Positions 1-7,926 of a stretch of 64,000 nucleotides of DNA are shown one piece after another. Below the pieces are notes generated by a model that was given only the letters and a program-made list of their open reading frames with translations, was not told the DNA's origin and ran no database searches. Every line of letters begins with the position of its first letter. The first letter of the stretch is position 1. Source of the stretch: Lachnospiraceae bacterium (GTDB taxonomy: Bacteria > Bacillota > Clostridia > Lachnospirales > Lachnospiraceae); assembly GCA_910574965.1 (NCBI GenBank), contig CAJTDB010000019.1, forward strand, positions 1 through 64,000. Reading direction: 5' to 3'. A program made the translations under genes and the position numbers.

Positions 1-240
1 ATACCTCCAACCCTTATTATAACACATATAGCTAAAAATAGCTACAAAAACATTTCAAAAATTTGACAAAAAAGAAAGCTGGAAAACCAGCTAAAATAAG
101 GGATAAAATGGAATTGCATTTGTGTAGAAGAAGGAGGTAAACTGTCAAACTTCCGGGGATATTAGAAATTGTATAAAATTGCTAACGCATATTCTGAATC
201 AAATTGCGGGAAAATCAGGCGTGAAAAGCGCGAATTTAAA

Positions 241-269
241 TTGACATATTGTGATTTGTGTGATATAGT
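241..269 (+). promoter_or_regulatory. sigma-A promoter of the precursor peptide gene
   Basis: A consensus -35 TTGACA (241-246) and a -10 TATAGT (264-269) are separated by exactly 17 bases, with an upstream TG giving an extended -10. Transcription would start near 276, about 55 bases before the 33-aa peptide gene. The 240 bases further upstream are AT-rich and hold no gene I can support. Confidence 0.7.
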
Positions 270-331
270 ATTATAGGTTAGTTTTACAATTTTTTTCAAA
301 AACTCAAATCTATTTTAAGGAGGTGCTTTTG

Positions 332-433
332 ATGAAGACAATCAAGTTAGCATGGAAGACTAAAAAAGCTAAAAATAGTGCACGTGTTAACCAGATGTAT
401 TGCTTCAAGAACTGCGAAAAGAACCAGAATTAG
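332..433 (+). CDS. putative RiPP precursor peptide (33 aa)
   Basis: This is a 33-codon reading frame with a very strong ribosome site (AAGGAGGTG, 317-325) six bases before ATG. It is highly basic in its N-terminal two thirds (many Lys, one Trp) and ends with a short cysteine motif, C-F-K-N-C, followed by E-K-N-Q-N. It lies directly upstream of a radical SAM/SPASM enzyme with a PqqD-like N-terminus, which is the usual arrangement for a ribosomally made, radical-SAM-modified peptide. I cannot match it to a named precursor family. The leader/core boundary and the type of crosslink (Cys-to-carbon thioether, or a link involving Tyr, Phe or Lys near the cysteines) are inference only. No exporter or peptidase gene is visible next to it. 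Confidence 0.65.
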   Translation: MKTIKLAWKTKKAKNSARVNQMYCFKNCEKNQN

Positions 434-534
434 TCAATTTCCAGTCTAACCGGTTAGGCTGTTAAAGATTAGTTAGTTTTTGCGTAAGAACTTGAGTAAT
501 AAGTTTGTGTTACTTGTTATGGTTGTACGGAGTA

Positions 535-565
535 GCAACACGGCATTTATGCCGTGTTGCTTTTT
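535..565 (+). terminator. intrinsic terminator/attenuator between precursor and maturase
   Basis: GCAACACGGCAT (535-546) and its exact complement ATGCCGTGTTGC (549-560) form a hairpin followed directly by five T. It lies after the precursor gene and ends 16 bases before the radical SAM start codon, so most transcripts should stop here and a minority read through. That gives more precursor than enzyme. A further 12-bp palindrome, CTAACCGGTTAG, lies at about 447-458 in the same gap. Confidence 0.8.
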
Positions 566-581
566 CATATAGGAGAGAAAG

Positions 582-1910
582 ATGGAACCGTTATTTGAAG
601 AAAAAGATGTAGAAATGGAAATAGATGTAAACAAAAAATTTCATTTTCCATCCGAAGTGGTAGTTAAAAAATATAAGAATAATAATTTGATTATATATAC
701 AGAAGGTGTGTTGTGGCTAGTTTTGTCTGATGAAGAAAAGGAGATATATGACTTTTTGGAAAAGGGTGGGAGTATTGCAGAAGCGCTTGAAAATTTTGAT
801 GAAAATAATGTAATTAATGTTGTTTCACAAATTCAGGCGAAACAATTTGAGCATCCAATTGTGAGGGAAGCGGATGAAAAAAACATATACATATATCTAA
901 CAAACAACTGTAATGAATATTGCAAACATTGTTATATGTATGCTGGAGATATTAAAATTCAAGAACTGCCACCTGAAACATGGATGAATATTTTAATAGA
1001 ATATAAAGAATGTGGTGGGCAAGGAGTAACGTTTACAGGTGGAGAGGTAACGGTATATAAAGGCTTTAAAAATGTGATAAAAAAAGCACATGAACTGGGA
1101 TTAATTGTGACAGTTCTTACTAATGGAATTCGATGGGATGAAAACGAAATTTTAGAATGTTCAACATATATAGATGAGATTCAAATCAGTATCGATGGTT
1201 ATGACAGGGAATCTTATTATGCAGTACGTCAGTTTGATGGTTTTGATAAAGCAATCTCTACATTGATTAAGTTTAGCGAGAGTGGAACTAGAACCTCTAT
1301 GGCGGTTACGCCACTGTATGACAGTTTAGATGAATTCGTTGAGAATTTTGAGCCTTTTGCAAAAAGTATTATAGAAAAACATCCACAGATTTATATCCGT
1401 TTTAATCTTGAATTGCTTGAAGGGCGAGATGTTCGAAAAACAAAGATAGATAATGTTGAATATTGTAGGAAAATTAGAGCGTTAGTTGAACGACTATATC
1501 CAAATTATTACACCGAAACATTCCCACTTAATTATGCAGGACATATTATTAGAAAAAACTGTGGTTTTGGTGAAATTGCGATAGCAGCTAATGGGGATGT
1601 ATATTGGTGCAATAGAATTCATGAGTTGTCTAGCAGATGGAATGTTATGACTACAAGAATTGGGGAAATAATGGAGCAATCCCACAGAATTAAAACAAAT
1701 ACTGATGTAGATCATTCGATTGTTTGTCGGAAATGTGAAATTCGATATATTTGTGGTGGTAGTTGTAGAATGAATTATTCTGGAATTCTACAGGCAGATA
1801 ATCATATTGGTATGTGGGAAAATGTATGTCCAAAGGGAAATAAAGAAGCTATCTATAAAAAGATGGTTTTGTGTAATGAGTATTTTTACACAGGTTTAGA
1901 TGAGGAGTGA
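582..1910 (+). CDS. radical SAM/SPASM peptide maturase with PqqD-like N-terminal domain
   Basis: The 442-aa protein has the radical SAM cluster motif CX3CX2C at Cys110, Cys114 and Cys117, which binds the 4Fe-4S cluster that cleaves S-adenosylmethionine. The C-terminus is a SPASM domain: Cys327, a Cys in the following YWC motif, a CxxC/CGGSC group around residues 383-396 and a last Cys near 418 would hold two auxiliary clusters. Residues about 20-90 look like a PqqD/RRE peptide-recognition domain. AGGAG lies six bases before ATG. The gene follows the 33-aa peptide and is four bases upstream of an SNF2-type helicase gene, so the pair is translated from one message. Related enzymes make sactipeptides, ranthipeptides or other carbon-linked peptides; the exact bond is unknown. 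Confidence 0.85.
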   Translation: MEPLFEEKDVEMEIDVNKKFHFPSEVVVKKYKNNNLIIYTEGVLWLVLSDEEKEIYDFLEKGGSIAEALENFDENNVINVVSQIQAKQFEHPIVREADEKNIYIYLTNNCNEYCKHCYMYAGDIKIQELPPETWMNILIEYKECGGQGVTFTGGEVTVYKGFKNVIKKAHELGLIVTVLTNGIRWDENEILECSTYIDEIQISIDGYDRESYYAVRQFDGFDKAISTLIKFSESGTRTSMAVTPLYDSLDEFVENFEPFAKSIIEKHPQIYIRFNLELLEGRDVRKTKIDNVEYCRKIRALVERLYPNYYTETFPLNYAGHIIRKNCGFGEIAIAANGDVYWCNRIHELSSRWNVMTTRIGEIMEQSHRIKTNTDVDHSIVCRKCEIRYICGGSCRMNYSGILQADNHIGMWENVCPKGNKEAIYKKMVLCNEYFYTGLDEE

Positions 1911-1913
1911 AAA

Positions 1914-4379
1914 ATGGCAGATTTAATCATTAACATTAATTTTGATGAAAGTAGAAAAAAACAAGGATTTGTAATTGAGATATATGAAGGCAGTATACCT
2001 CATTTAAAGAGCAAGCAATTTTCTGGCCCACTCCGTAATGTAAATTTGACCTCTGTAACAGAGGCAAGTAACTTATCTTCATTAGAATTGAATGAAATCA
2101 AAAAAATGTTTAATGATTCTGCAAATTTACAAATAAATAAATATCAGTATTTGTATTCGATTCAAAAAATTCCTTTTTTGCATAATTTGGCGGAAAAAGG
2201 ATGCTTATTCTATAAAGAACGTAAAATGCCTATGTATCAAGTGGAAAATATAATAATCAATTCAGATTTGTATAGTGACGGAATTATAATAGATGATTTC
2301 GTGTATTATGCAAAAAAAACAACATTATATTTTAATTATCAAGTACAAGGAAGACAGGAAGATGAAAGAGAAATAATTCCTCTATTTTATATTGACATTG
2401 TTCATGTTCAGGCAAAGTATCCTTCTGATTTGTATTTTGATTATGGAACAGATGTTGTTAAGTTTACACAAAAAGATAGAGTTTTAGATAAATGCGGTGA
2501 TTATAGAGATTATGGATTTGAACAGAAAATAGTCAATAGACTGAAGCAAAGCCATTGGACATTTGTCAATAGAGAATATTTTGCATATGAAGGTAAAGAT
2601 ATTGCGAACGACTTGCTTGATTTGGAGGACTCTGGAATACAGTTATATACAAACAATAAAAAGGAGATAAAGGTCGGGCGAATATCAAATATTAACATTA
2701 GTTATGACATGGATTGGTTTGAGATAAATGGAGAGATTTTGATCAGTGATGAAAAAGTTGATTTATCAAAAATTATTGATTTCCATAAACAAAAAAATGA
2801 TTGGAATAAAATTAATGGACAAATAATATTTTTGCCGGATAAGCTAAGGAAAATAAGTGCAGTTTCTGCCCAGATAGAGGGTAATCAGTTAAAAGTACAG
2901 AAGAGTGAATTATTAAATGTGTTAGATATAGCCGATACATTTGATGTAAAGGAAATTAGGAATTTTAAGAATTTAATTAGCTATGAAAATATAGCTATGG
3001 ATTTGCCTTGCCATATCATGGATATTTTGAGAGAGTATCAAAAAATAGGTGTTAAATGGCTACTCTCATTAAGAAAAAATGGTTTTGGTGGGTGTTTGGC
3101 AGATGATATGGGGCTTGGTAAGACACTTCAGATAATTGCTTATTTATCAGATCATTCATTCGATGGAACTCGTTCGTTAATTATTGTGCCAAAGACATTA
3201 TTAGAAAATTGGAAGCGTGAATTTTTGAAATTTTCACCTAAAATGAAAATATATATTTATCATGGAAGTAATCGAAATGCAGAGTTAATCCAAGATTATC
3301 AAATAACTATTACTACTTATGGAACATTGATAAATGATCTTGATAGACTTAATTTGTATTATTTTGAGAATGTGATAGTAGATGAGGCACAATATATAAA
3401 AAATTCTAGAAGTAAAGCATATCGAGCGGTTAAATCTGTACAGGCTCAAACGAAAATTATTATGACGGGAACGCCAATTGAAAATAATATTCAGGAATAC
3501 TGGGATTTAATGAAAATTACTAATTCATTTGGTATGAGATTTAAAGAAATTAGTAAGGGATTGGAACAAGATCAAATTATTTCAAAAATTCGACTTGTGA
3601 CAAGTCCATTCCTGCTTAGGAGATTTAAGTCAGATGTATTAAAGGATTTACCAGAAAAACAAGAGCAAACAATTTATTGTGATTTTGACGATTCACAAAG
3701 AGAACTTTATGAAACAATGCTTGATTCTATTAGACATGAGATGAATCGAAAATCAGAACGTTTTGAGATAAAATCAAACTCCATTGTTTTGAGTGGTCTT
3801 TTATATCTTCAAGAGATATGTTGCCATCCTAGACTTATTCCGAAAGATTATAATATAAATGGGTGTTTTGATTCTGCAAAACTTGACGTTTTGATGTCGA
3901 TGGTTTCTGAGTTGCATTTATCGGGGCATAAAATAGTTATTTTTAGTCGATTTACAAAGATGCTAGAAATTATTAACAAGGCATTGATTAAACAGCATAT
4001 GAATGTTTTTTATTTAGATGGAAAAACACGTCAAAGACAAGAGGTTGTTGATGATTTTGAACAGAGTAAAGATGGTGTGTTTTTAATAAGTCTAAAAGCG
4101 GGTGGAGTGGGGATTAATCTTGTATCGGCCGATACTGCTATAATATATGATCCTTGGTGGAATCCTGCCGTAGAGAAGCAGGCTCAGGATCGTATCTATA
4201 GAATTGGACAAAAAAAGAAAGTAACCATATATAAATTAATTGTGGCCAATACAATAGAAGAAAAAGTTCAATTGCTACAGGATAAAAAGAAAGAACTGTT
4301 TGAGCAAGTGGTTAGTGGTCATGAAAACCCCACTAATATCACGATGGAAGATCTTAAGGAACTTATAGGAAACATATAA
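1914..4379 (+). CDS. SNF2-family DEAD/DEAH helicase-like ATPase
   Basis: The 821-aa protein carries the full set of SNF2 (superfamily 2) motifs in its C-terminal half: DMGLGKT (Walker A, about residue 398), DEAQ (about 490), TGTPIEN, IFSRFTK, KAGGVGINL and the DRIYRIGQ arginine-finger motif. The first 370 residues are not helicase and resemble the accessory region of bacterial SNF2 proteins; I see no SWIM zinc finger. It starts three bases after the radical SAM stop, with GAGGAG overlapping that gene's end. Such ATPases translocate on double-stranded DNA or displace bound proteins. Its coupling to a peptide maturase is unusual and its role here is unknown; regulation of the locus or a DNA-acting peptide pathway are both only guesses. 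Confidence 0.88.
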   Translation: MADLIININFDESRKKQGFVIEIYEGSIPHLKSKQFSGPLRNVNLTSVTEASNLSSLELNEIKKMFNDSANLQINKYQYLYSIQKIPFLHNLAEKGCLFYKERKMPMYQVENIIINSDLYSDGIIIDDFVYYAKKTTLYFNYQVQGRQEDEREIIPLFYIDIVHVQAKYPSDLYFDYGTDVVKFTQKDRVLDKCGDYRDYGFEQKIVNRLKQSHWTFVNREYFAYEGKDIANDLLDLEDSGIQLYTNNKKEIKVGRISNINISYDMDWFEINGEILISDEKVDLSKIIDFHKQKNDWNKINGQIIFLPDKLRKISAVSAQIEGNQLKVQKSELLNVLDIADTFDVKEIRNFKNLISYENIAMDLPCHIMDILREYQKIGVKWLLSLRKNGFGGCLADDMGLGKTLQIIAYLSDHSFDGTRSLIIVPKTLLENWKREFLKFSPKMKIYIYHGSNRNAELIQDYQITITTYGTLINDLDRLNLYYFENVIVDEAQYIKNSRSKAYRAVKSVQAQTKIIMTGTPIENNIQEYWDLMKITNSFGMRFKEISKGLEQDQIISKIRLVTSPFLLRRFKSDVLKDLPEKQEQTIYCDFDDSQRELYETMLDSIRHEMNRKSERFEIKSNSIVLSGLLYLQEICCHPRLIPKDYNINGCFDSAKLDVLMSMVSELHLSGHKIVIFSRFTKMLEIINKALIKQHMNVFYLDGKTRQRQEVVDDFEQSKDGVFLISLKAGGVGINLVSADTAIIYDPWWNPAVEKQAQDRIYRIGQKKKVTIYKLIVANTIEEKVQLLQDKKKELFEQVVSGHENPTNITMEDLKELIGNI

Positions 4380-4695
4380 AGCTGGTGGTAATAAAGATTA
4401 AGGAATCCTACAAAAGATATTAGAGGTTGTTGGAGGTAGTGTGAAAGAAAGTAAATTTAGCCAAAATTGTAGAATAGACACAAAAACAGGCTCACATAGT
4501 GGGCCAATTAAAAGAATATTCCCACCTGAGTAGAGAGGCGCACCCGTACATCAATATGCAAACGGGTGGGTGCATCTGATACTGATGCCGGGATGCCTTT
4601 ATAATCAAGTTTATTGTAACACGAAAACGTGAAGATGTGCATCACTTTCATTATTATTTGTGCCGCCAGTCGAAGGCGATGGAATGGGGATTAAC
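4380..4695. other. intergenic region with G/C hairpin
   Basis: No gene is supported in these roughly 315 bases. A hairpin is formed by GCACCCGT (4540-4547) and ACGGGTGGGTGC (4562-4573), followed by a second small palindrome with arms GCATC and GATGC (about 4572-4588). There is no T-run, so it is not a clear terminator. I see no LexA-type box upstream of the DinD-like gene. Confidence 0.4.
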
Positions 4696-5556
4696 ATGAG
4701 TCAGTTAAAAGATAAAGAATATAAAAGATTTGAAGATATAAAACATATCAGAAATGACGGAAGTGAATTTTGGTCGGACAGAGAACTTGCTCCGGCATTA
4801 GAGTATAATAAATGGGAAAATTTCCATAAAGTAATCAAACGAGCTATGCTTGCCTGTGAAAACAGTGACCATATTATTGCAGACGATTTTCCTGAGGTCA
4901 GGAAAATCGTAAGTGCCGGTGCGACAAGTAAACCGATTAAGGATTATGAGCTTACTCGCTATGCTTGCTATTTGATTGTACAAAATGGAGATCCTCGCAA
5001 AGAAGTGATTGCTTTGGGACAGACCTATTTTGCTATTCAAACATATCGTCAGGAAGTGGCAGATCATTTTAATGAGCTGGACGAAGATAGAAGACGTTTA
5101 GTAGTGCGTGGGGATATCAAACAGTGGAATCAGCTTCTTGCAGAAACAGCACATGATGCAGGAGTCATTACAAATGAAGAATTTGCAATTTTCCAGAATG
5201 CCGGGTACATGGGATTATATGGTGGATTGGATGTTGACGATATACATAAGAGAAAAGGCTTGGAAGTAGGGCAGAAAATTCTTGATTACATGGGAAGTAC
5301 GGAGCTTATCGCTAATCTGTTTAGAATATCACAGACAGAAGAAAAGTTGCGGAAAGATGAAATTACTAGTGCAAAGGCGGCGACAGCTACTCATTATAAG
5401 GTTGGAAAAGAAGTGCGAGGAGCTATCGAAAAAATAGGCGGTACAATGCCGGAAGATTTACCGACACCAGAAAAAAGCATTCAGCAGGTTGAAAAGGAAC
5501 AGCTTGCCCGATTAAAGGCGAAAGCAAAGGCAGGAAAACTAATGCTGGATGAATAA
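4696..5556 (+). CDS. dinD: DNA damage-inducible protein D (DinD-like)
   Basis: From ATG 4696 this is a 286-aa protein close in length to DinD (about 275-290 aa). It shows the family's typical course: an N-terminal EFW-x-R-ELAPALEY segment, a central region with the run NGDPRKEVIALGQTYFA, and a basic, Lys/Ala-rich C-terminal tail. In E. coli DinD is SOS-induced and inhibits RecA-mediated strand exchange; in gut Clostridia it is often on mobile islands. In-frame GTG (4660) and ATG (4684) starts also exist; 4696 is preferred because a G-rich run (TGGGGA) lies just upstream. No SOS box is visible, so damage control is not shown here. It converges on tnpV. Confidence 0.8.
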   Translation: MSQLKDKEYKRFEDIKHIRNDGSEFWSDRELAPALEYNKWENFHKVIKRAMLACENSDHIIADDFPEVRKIVSAGATSKPIKDYELTRYACYLIVQNGDPRKEVIALGQTYFAIQTYRQEVADHFNELDEDRRRLVVRGDIKQWNQLLAETAHDAGVITNEEFAIFQNAGYMGLYGGLDVDDIHKRKGLEVGQKILDYMGSTELIANLFRISQTEEKLRKDEITSAKAATATHYKVGKEVRGAIEKIGGTMPEDLPTPEKSIQQVEKEQLARLKAKAKAGKLMLDE

Positions 5557-5562
5557 TTGTAG

Positions 5563-5591
5563 ACCGGCACTGGTGGAGTGCCAGTGCCGGT
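5563..5591. terminator. hairpin between convergent dinD and tnpV
   Basis: ACCGGCACTGG (5563-5573) and CCAGTGCCGGT (5581-5591) form a perfect 11-bp stem with a 7-base loop. It lies between two converging genes. It lacks a long T-run on either side, so termination would be weak or factor-assisted. Confidence 0.5.
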
Positions 5592-5606
5592 AATAAAAGA
5601 AAGTAA

Positions 5607-5984
5607 TTATGCGTACACGATTTCGGAAAGCACAATTTCCCCTGCTGAAGCTTGGATGTTATTCATAGCTTGCAGCCATTTGAACCAGTCGGATAATTTT
5701 AATTGTTCTGTAATGCCCTGCTGTTCTGCCATTTGTTTTACGATTAAATTCATGCGATCATGGGCGGCTTCATTTATATCGGCAAGGTGCTTTGTCAGAG
5801 TACCAGACAAGATCAAGTCTATATATAAAACGGGGTGGTACTCCTTTAAGTATGATTTGCGGAGAGAACCGTATAAGCCAATGGGACGAGTTTCGTTATC
5901 TTCTGGTAACTGTAAATTTGGGTAGTATATGCCATCTTCGGCAAGAATGTATTCAATGTTGTTTTCGATAAATCTTTCTTTCAT
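5607..5984 (-). CDS. tnpV: transposon-encoded protein TnpV
   Basis: The 125-aa protein matches the TnpV family associated with Tn4451/Tn4453-type large serine recombinase transposons: an N-terminal FIENNIEY segment, then LPNL-like and RPIGLYGSLR stretches, YLKEYHPVLY and HLADINEAAHDR. A GGAGG ribosome site lies upstream on the reverse strand. The biochemical role of TnpV is not established. No TnpX-type recombinase or other transposon gene accompanies it, so it marks a decayed or rearranged mobile element in this island. Confidence 0.85.
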   Translation of the reverse strand: MKERFIENNIEYILAEDGIYYPNLQLPEDNETRPIGLYGSLRKSYLKEYHPVLYIDLILSGTLTKHLADINEAAHDRMNLIVKQMAEQQGITEQLKLSDWFKWLQAMNNIQASAGEIVLSEIVYA

Positions 5985-6089
5985 AGAGTACCTCCATAGT
6001 TTACTTGTAAGTCGCCAGAAAGAACTCGCTATGAGTCATAAAAATCTGGCGGCGGTGAATAAGTTGCTGTGAGGTAAATAAAAAATTGC

Positions 6090-6107
6090 GGCTACATTTT
6101 GGCTACA
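6090..6107. repeat. 11-bp-period direct repeat, element boundary
   Basis: GGCTACA occurs at 6090-6096 and 6101-6107, an 11-base period. About 40 bases downstream a GCGTAT/ATACGC inverted repeat and then GAGTTCGAATA follow. The same layout recurs near 6971-7100. Short repeats with helical-turn spacing beside mobile genes resemble arm-type recombinase binding sites; this is inference. The rest of 5985-6398 holds no supported gene. Confidence 0.4.
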
Positions 6108-6398
6108 AAAATATTATGAACGAAGCGGATTGTGCGTATAATTTATTATAAAGCAGGCAAAAAACGCACTAAGAATACGCTTTAATAGCAATCATACAAA
6201 TATAAAAGACGAGTTCGAATAGTACAAGAGTATATTATTTACTTTATATGGCAGGTAGTCTATGAGATTGCCTGCTATATTTACATTATATTATTTTTAG
6301 AGAAATTAACGTAGTGAATTGTTGCCAGTGTAACTATGTATTTTTATGGATGATTATAGAAAGGATAATAAAAAACAAGCAAATATATAGTAAAATGC

Positions 6399-6436
6399 TT
6401 TACAAATGCTGTGACGTGTGATATGCTTGTAATATC
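6399..6436 (+). promoter_or_regulatory. promoter and operator of the RelB/YoeB operon
   Basis: TTTACA (6399-6404) and TATGCT (6422-6427) are 17 bases apart. A short palindrome, GATAT (6420-6424), seven bases, ATATC (6432-6436), overlaps the -10. This is where a RelB-type antitoxin would bind to repress its own operon. Confidence 0.6.
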
Positions 6437-6458
6437 AAAAAGGAAGAGGTGATATATA

Positions 6459-6710
6459 ATGGCTCAAATTAGTTTGCGCATAGAGGATGATGTAAAGAAA
6501 AAAGCAGAGCAAGCATGTGCCGATATTGGCATGTCTTTATCTACGGCTATAAATATTTATCTTAAAAAACTTGGACGGGAGAAACGGATACCGTTTGAAG
6601 TATCTGTTGATCCGTTTTATTCGCAGGAGAATATGACCAGACTTAGGGAATCTGTAGCGCAAATGGAAGCGACAGGTGGTACGATACATGAGGTGAATTT
6701 TGATGATTAA
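6459..6710 (+). CDS. RelB/DinJ family antitoxin
   Basis: The 83-aa protein has the ribbon-helix-helix start typical of RelB/DinJ antitoxins (QISLRIEDDVKKKAEQ, then a helix with MSLSTAINIYLKK) and a disordered, charged C-terminus that would wrap the toxin. It neutralises the following YoeB-like toxin and with it represses the promoter. Its stop codon lies inside the toxin gene (8-base overlap), so the two are translationally coupled. The antitoxin is of DinJ type while the toxin is YoeB type, a mixed but known pairing. Confidence 0.88.
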   Translation: MAQISLRIEDDVKKKAEQACADIGMSLSTAINIYLKKLGREKRIPFEVSVDPFYSQENMTRLRESVAQMEATGGTIHEVNFDD

Positions 6711-6966
6711 GTCATGGTCAGATGCGGCGTGGGAAGATTTTGAATACTGGACAAAGCAGGATAAAAAGACGTTGAGGCGTATCCTACAGCTATTGAAGGA
6801 TATTGACCGAAATGGATACGAGGGAATAGGAAAGCCAGAAAGACTAAGTGGTGACTTGGCATCTTATTGGAGCCGACGAATAGATGATGCAAATCGTATC
6901 GTTTATCGGATAGAAGATGATATGATAAAGATTGTTCAATGTGGTTCTCATTATAGAGATAAGTAA
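6703..6966 (+). CDS. yoeB: YoeB/Txe family mRNA interferase toxin
   Basis: The 87-aa protein matches Txe/YoeB ribosome-dependent endoribonucleases: W-SDAAWEDFEYWTKQDKK near the start, the KPERLSGDLASYWSRRID segment, RIVYRI and a final SHYRDK. The conserved residues used for catalysis in YoeB (Glu, Arg, His and Tyr in the last half) are present, so it looks active. GAGGTG at 6690-6695 favours ATG 6703 over the upstream TTG at 6700. It cleaves mRNA in the ribosomal A site when released from the antitoxin. Confidence 0.9.
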   Translation: MIKSWSDAAWEDFEYWTKQDKKTLRRILQLLKDIDRNGYEGIGKPERLSGDLASYWSRRIDDANRIVYRIEDDMIKIVQCGSHYRDK

Positions 6967-6970
6967 AATT

Positions 6971-6988
6971 GGCAACATTTTGGCAACA
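6971..6988. repeat. second 11-bp-period direct repeat
   Basis: GGCAACA occurs at 6971-6977 and 6982-6988 (11-base period), straight after the yoeB stop. A GGCGTGT (7033-7039)/ACACGCC (7083-7089) inverted repeat and GAGTTCGAATA (about 7090-7100) follow, mirroring the layout at 6090-6220. Probably recombinase-related boundary sequence. Confidence 0.4.
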
Positions 6989-7108
6989 GAAAATCAGCAA
7001 GCCAGAATAAATGGTGTAATTGAAGTAAAAAAGGCGTGTATTTGCACAAAATTTAAACAGATACAGTTAAGAGCAACAAAGGACACGCCGAGTTCGAATA
7101 ACGGATAA

Positions 7109-7274
7109 AATCCCGGAAACGCTGATAAAATGAGGGCACTGAAAAAGTAGTCAAATGCAAAAGTCCAAAACAATATATTTGCTGTTTTTATAATTCACAC
7201 CACAATATATTGTGTTAGATTTCTGCATAAAAGGACATTTTCAGTATCCTCATAAAATGGGCGTTTCCGGGATT
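7109..7274. mobile_element. MITE-like element with long terminal inverted repeats
   Basis: AATCCCGGAAACGC (7109-7122) faces GCGTTTCCGGGATT (7261-7274). The similarity continues inward: ATAAAATGAGG with TGAAAAAGT on the left matches ACATTTTCAGTATCCTC on the right in reverse complement, and the centre is also largely self-complementary. The 166-bp element has no reading frame. This is the shape of a non-autonomous miniature transposon; the ends recall IS1182-type termini but the family is not certain. No clear target duplication is visible. Confidence 0.6.
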
Positions 7275-7346
7275 GCTTTATGCCTGTTGGCTCTAATTGT
7301 CTGATGAATACTGGACTTGGGGCGGGTATCGTGATACCTGCTTTTT

Positions 7347-7814
7347 TTAATACAGAGGAATTTCGCCCTCATAATTGTCGGCTCTTTCCAACAGAGGACC
7401 GGTTGCACCCATTGTAAAAGCTATGTCACTGCTTCGGATAGACAATAATTCCATTCCAATCTTCAGATTAAGAAAATCTAATATCTGCTGATTAAGCTGA
7501 ATGACACCATTCTCTGAAATATTTACCCAACAGTATGACCGTCCTTTGTATTTGACAAATTCGCCCTCTGCGGTCTGATAATTCAGTAAAGCCGGATTAT
7601 CAGTAAGAATGTGTCCTAACTTTGACGGTTCTAACAATCCTTTTCTTGTCACACAAAAGCCGCCAGTGATTTTGCTTCCAGTAAAAAGATAGACTTTTCC
7701 TTCTGCTGTGGCGCTGTACTCTGTAAGAGCCTGTGTGGGGAGATGGATGGTCAAATCATCCCGTATCAGTGATTTTCCGAAAATAAATTTACCGCCTTTG
7801 TTCATCTGCGGCAT
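7347..7814 (-). CDS. conserved hypothetical protein (155 aa)
   Basis: I do not recognise this family. The 155-aa soluble protein has no signal peptide or membrane segment. It is rich in beta-type stretches (GKVYLFTGSKITGGFCVTRK and a GRSYCWVNISENG segment) and ends in a short tail with GEIPLY. A segment near residues 108-130 (QLNQQILDFLNLKIGMELL) resembles the beta-helix-beta hairpin of AbrB/SpoVT-type DNA-binding domains, which is a weak hint only. GGAG precedes ATG on the reverse strand. An inverted repeat in its upstream region (7849-7919) may control it. Confidence 0.6.
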   Translation of the reverse strand: MPQMNKGGKFIFGKSLIRDDLTIHLPTQALTEYSATAEGKVYLFTGSKITGGFCVTRKGLLEPSKLGHILTDNPALLNYQTAEGEFVKYKGRSYCWVNISENGVIQLNQQILDFLNLKIGMELLSIRSSDIAFTMGATGPLLERADNYEGEIPLY

Positions 7815-7848
7815 ATATCATCAACTCCTTTTCTTAAAAGTGGAAATC

Positions 7849-7919
7849 CACTATACCACAAGAAAGTTCAAATGTCACTAAGGCTCTCTAAAGTGTGGCA
7901 AATATTTTTCGGTATAGTG
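7849..7919. promoter_or_regulatory. widely spaced inverted repeat upstream of the 155-aa gene
   Basis: CACTATACC (7849-7857) and GGTATAGTG (7911-7919) are exact inverse copies 53 bases apart, between two reverse-strand genes. Such a pair could be a two-site operator that loops DNA, or the ends of a very small hairpin element. Confidence 0.35.
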
Positions 7920-7926
7920 AGAATGG

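Noticed and set aside
4660-4695. Upstream GTG/ATG starts for the DinD-like protein
   Set aside because: The added residues are not typical of DinD and have no ribosome site at the right distance; ATG 4696 is preferred, though ATG 4684 remains possible.
5578-5925. 115-codon forward frame
   Set aside because: It is antisense to tnpV, which is clearly recognised.
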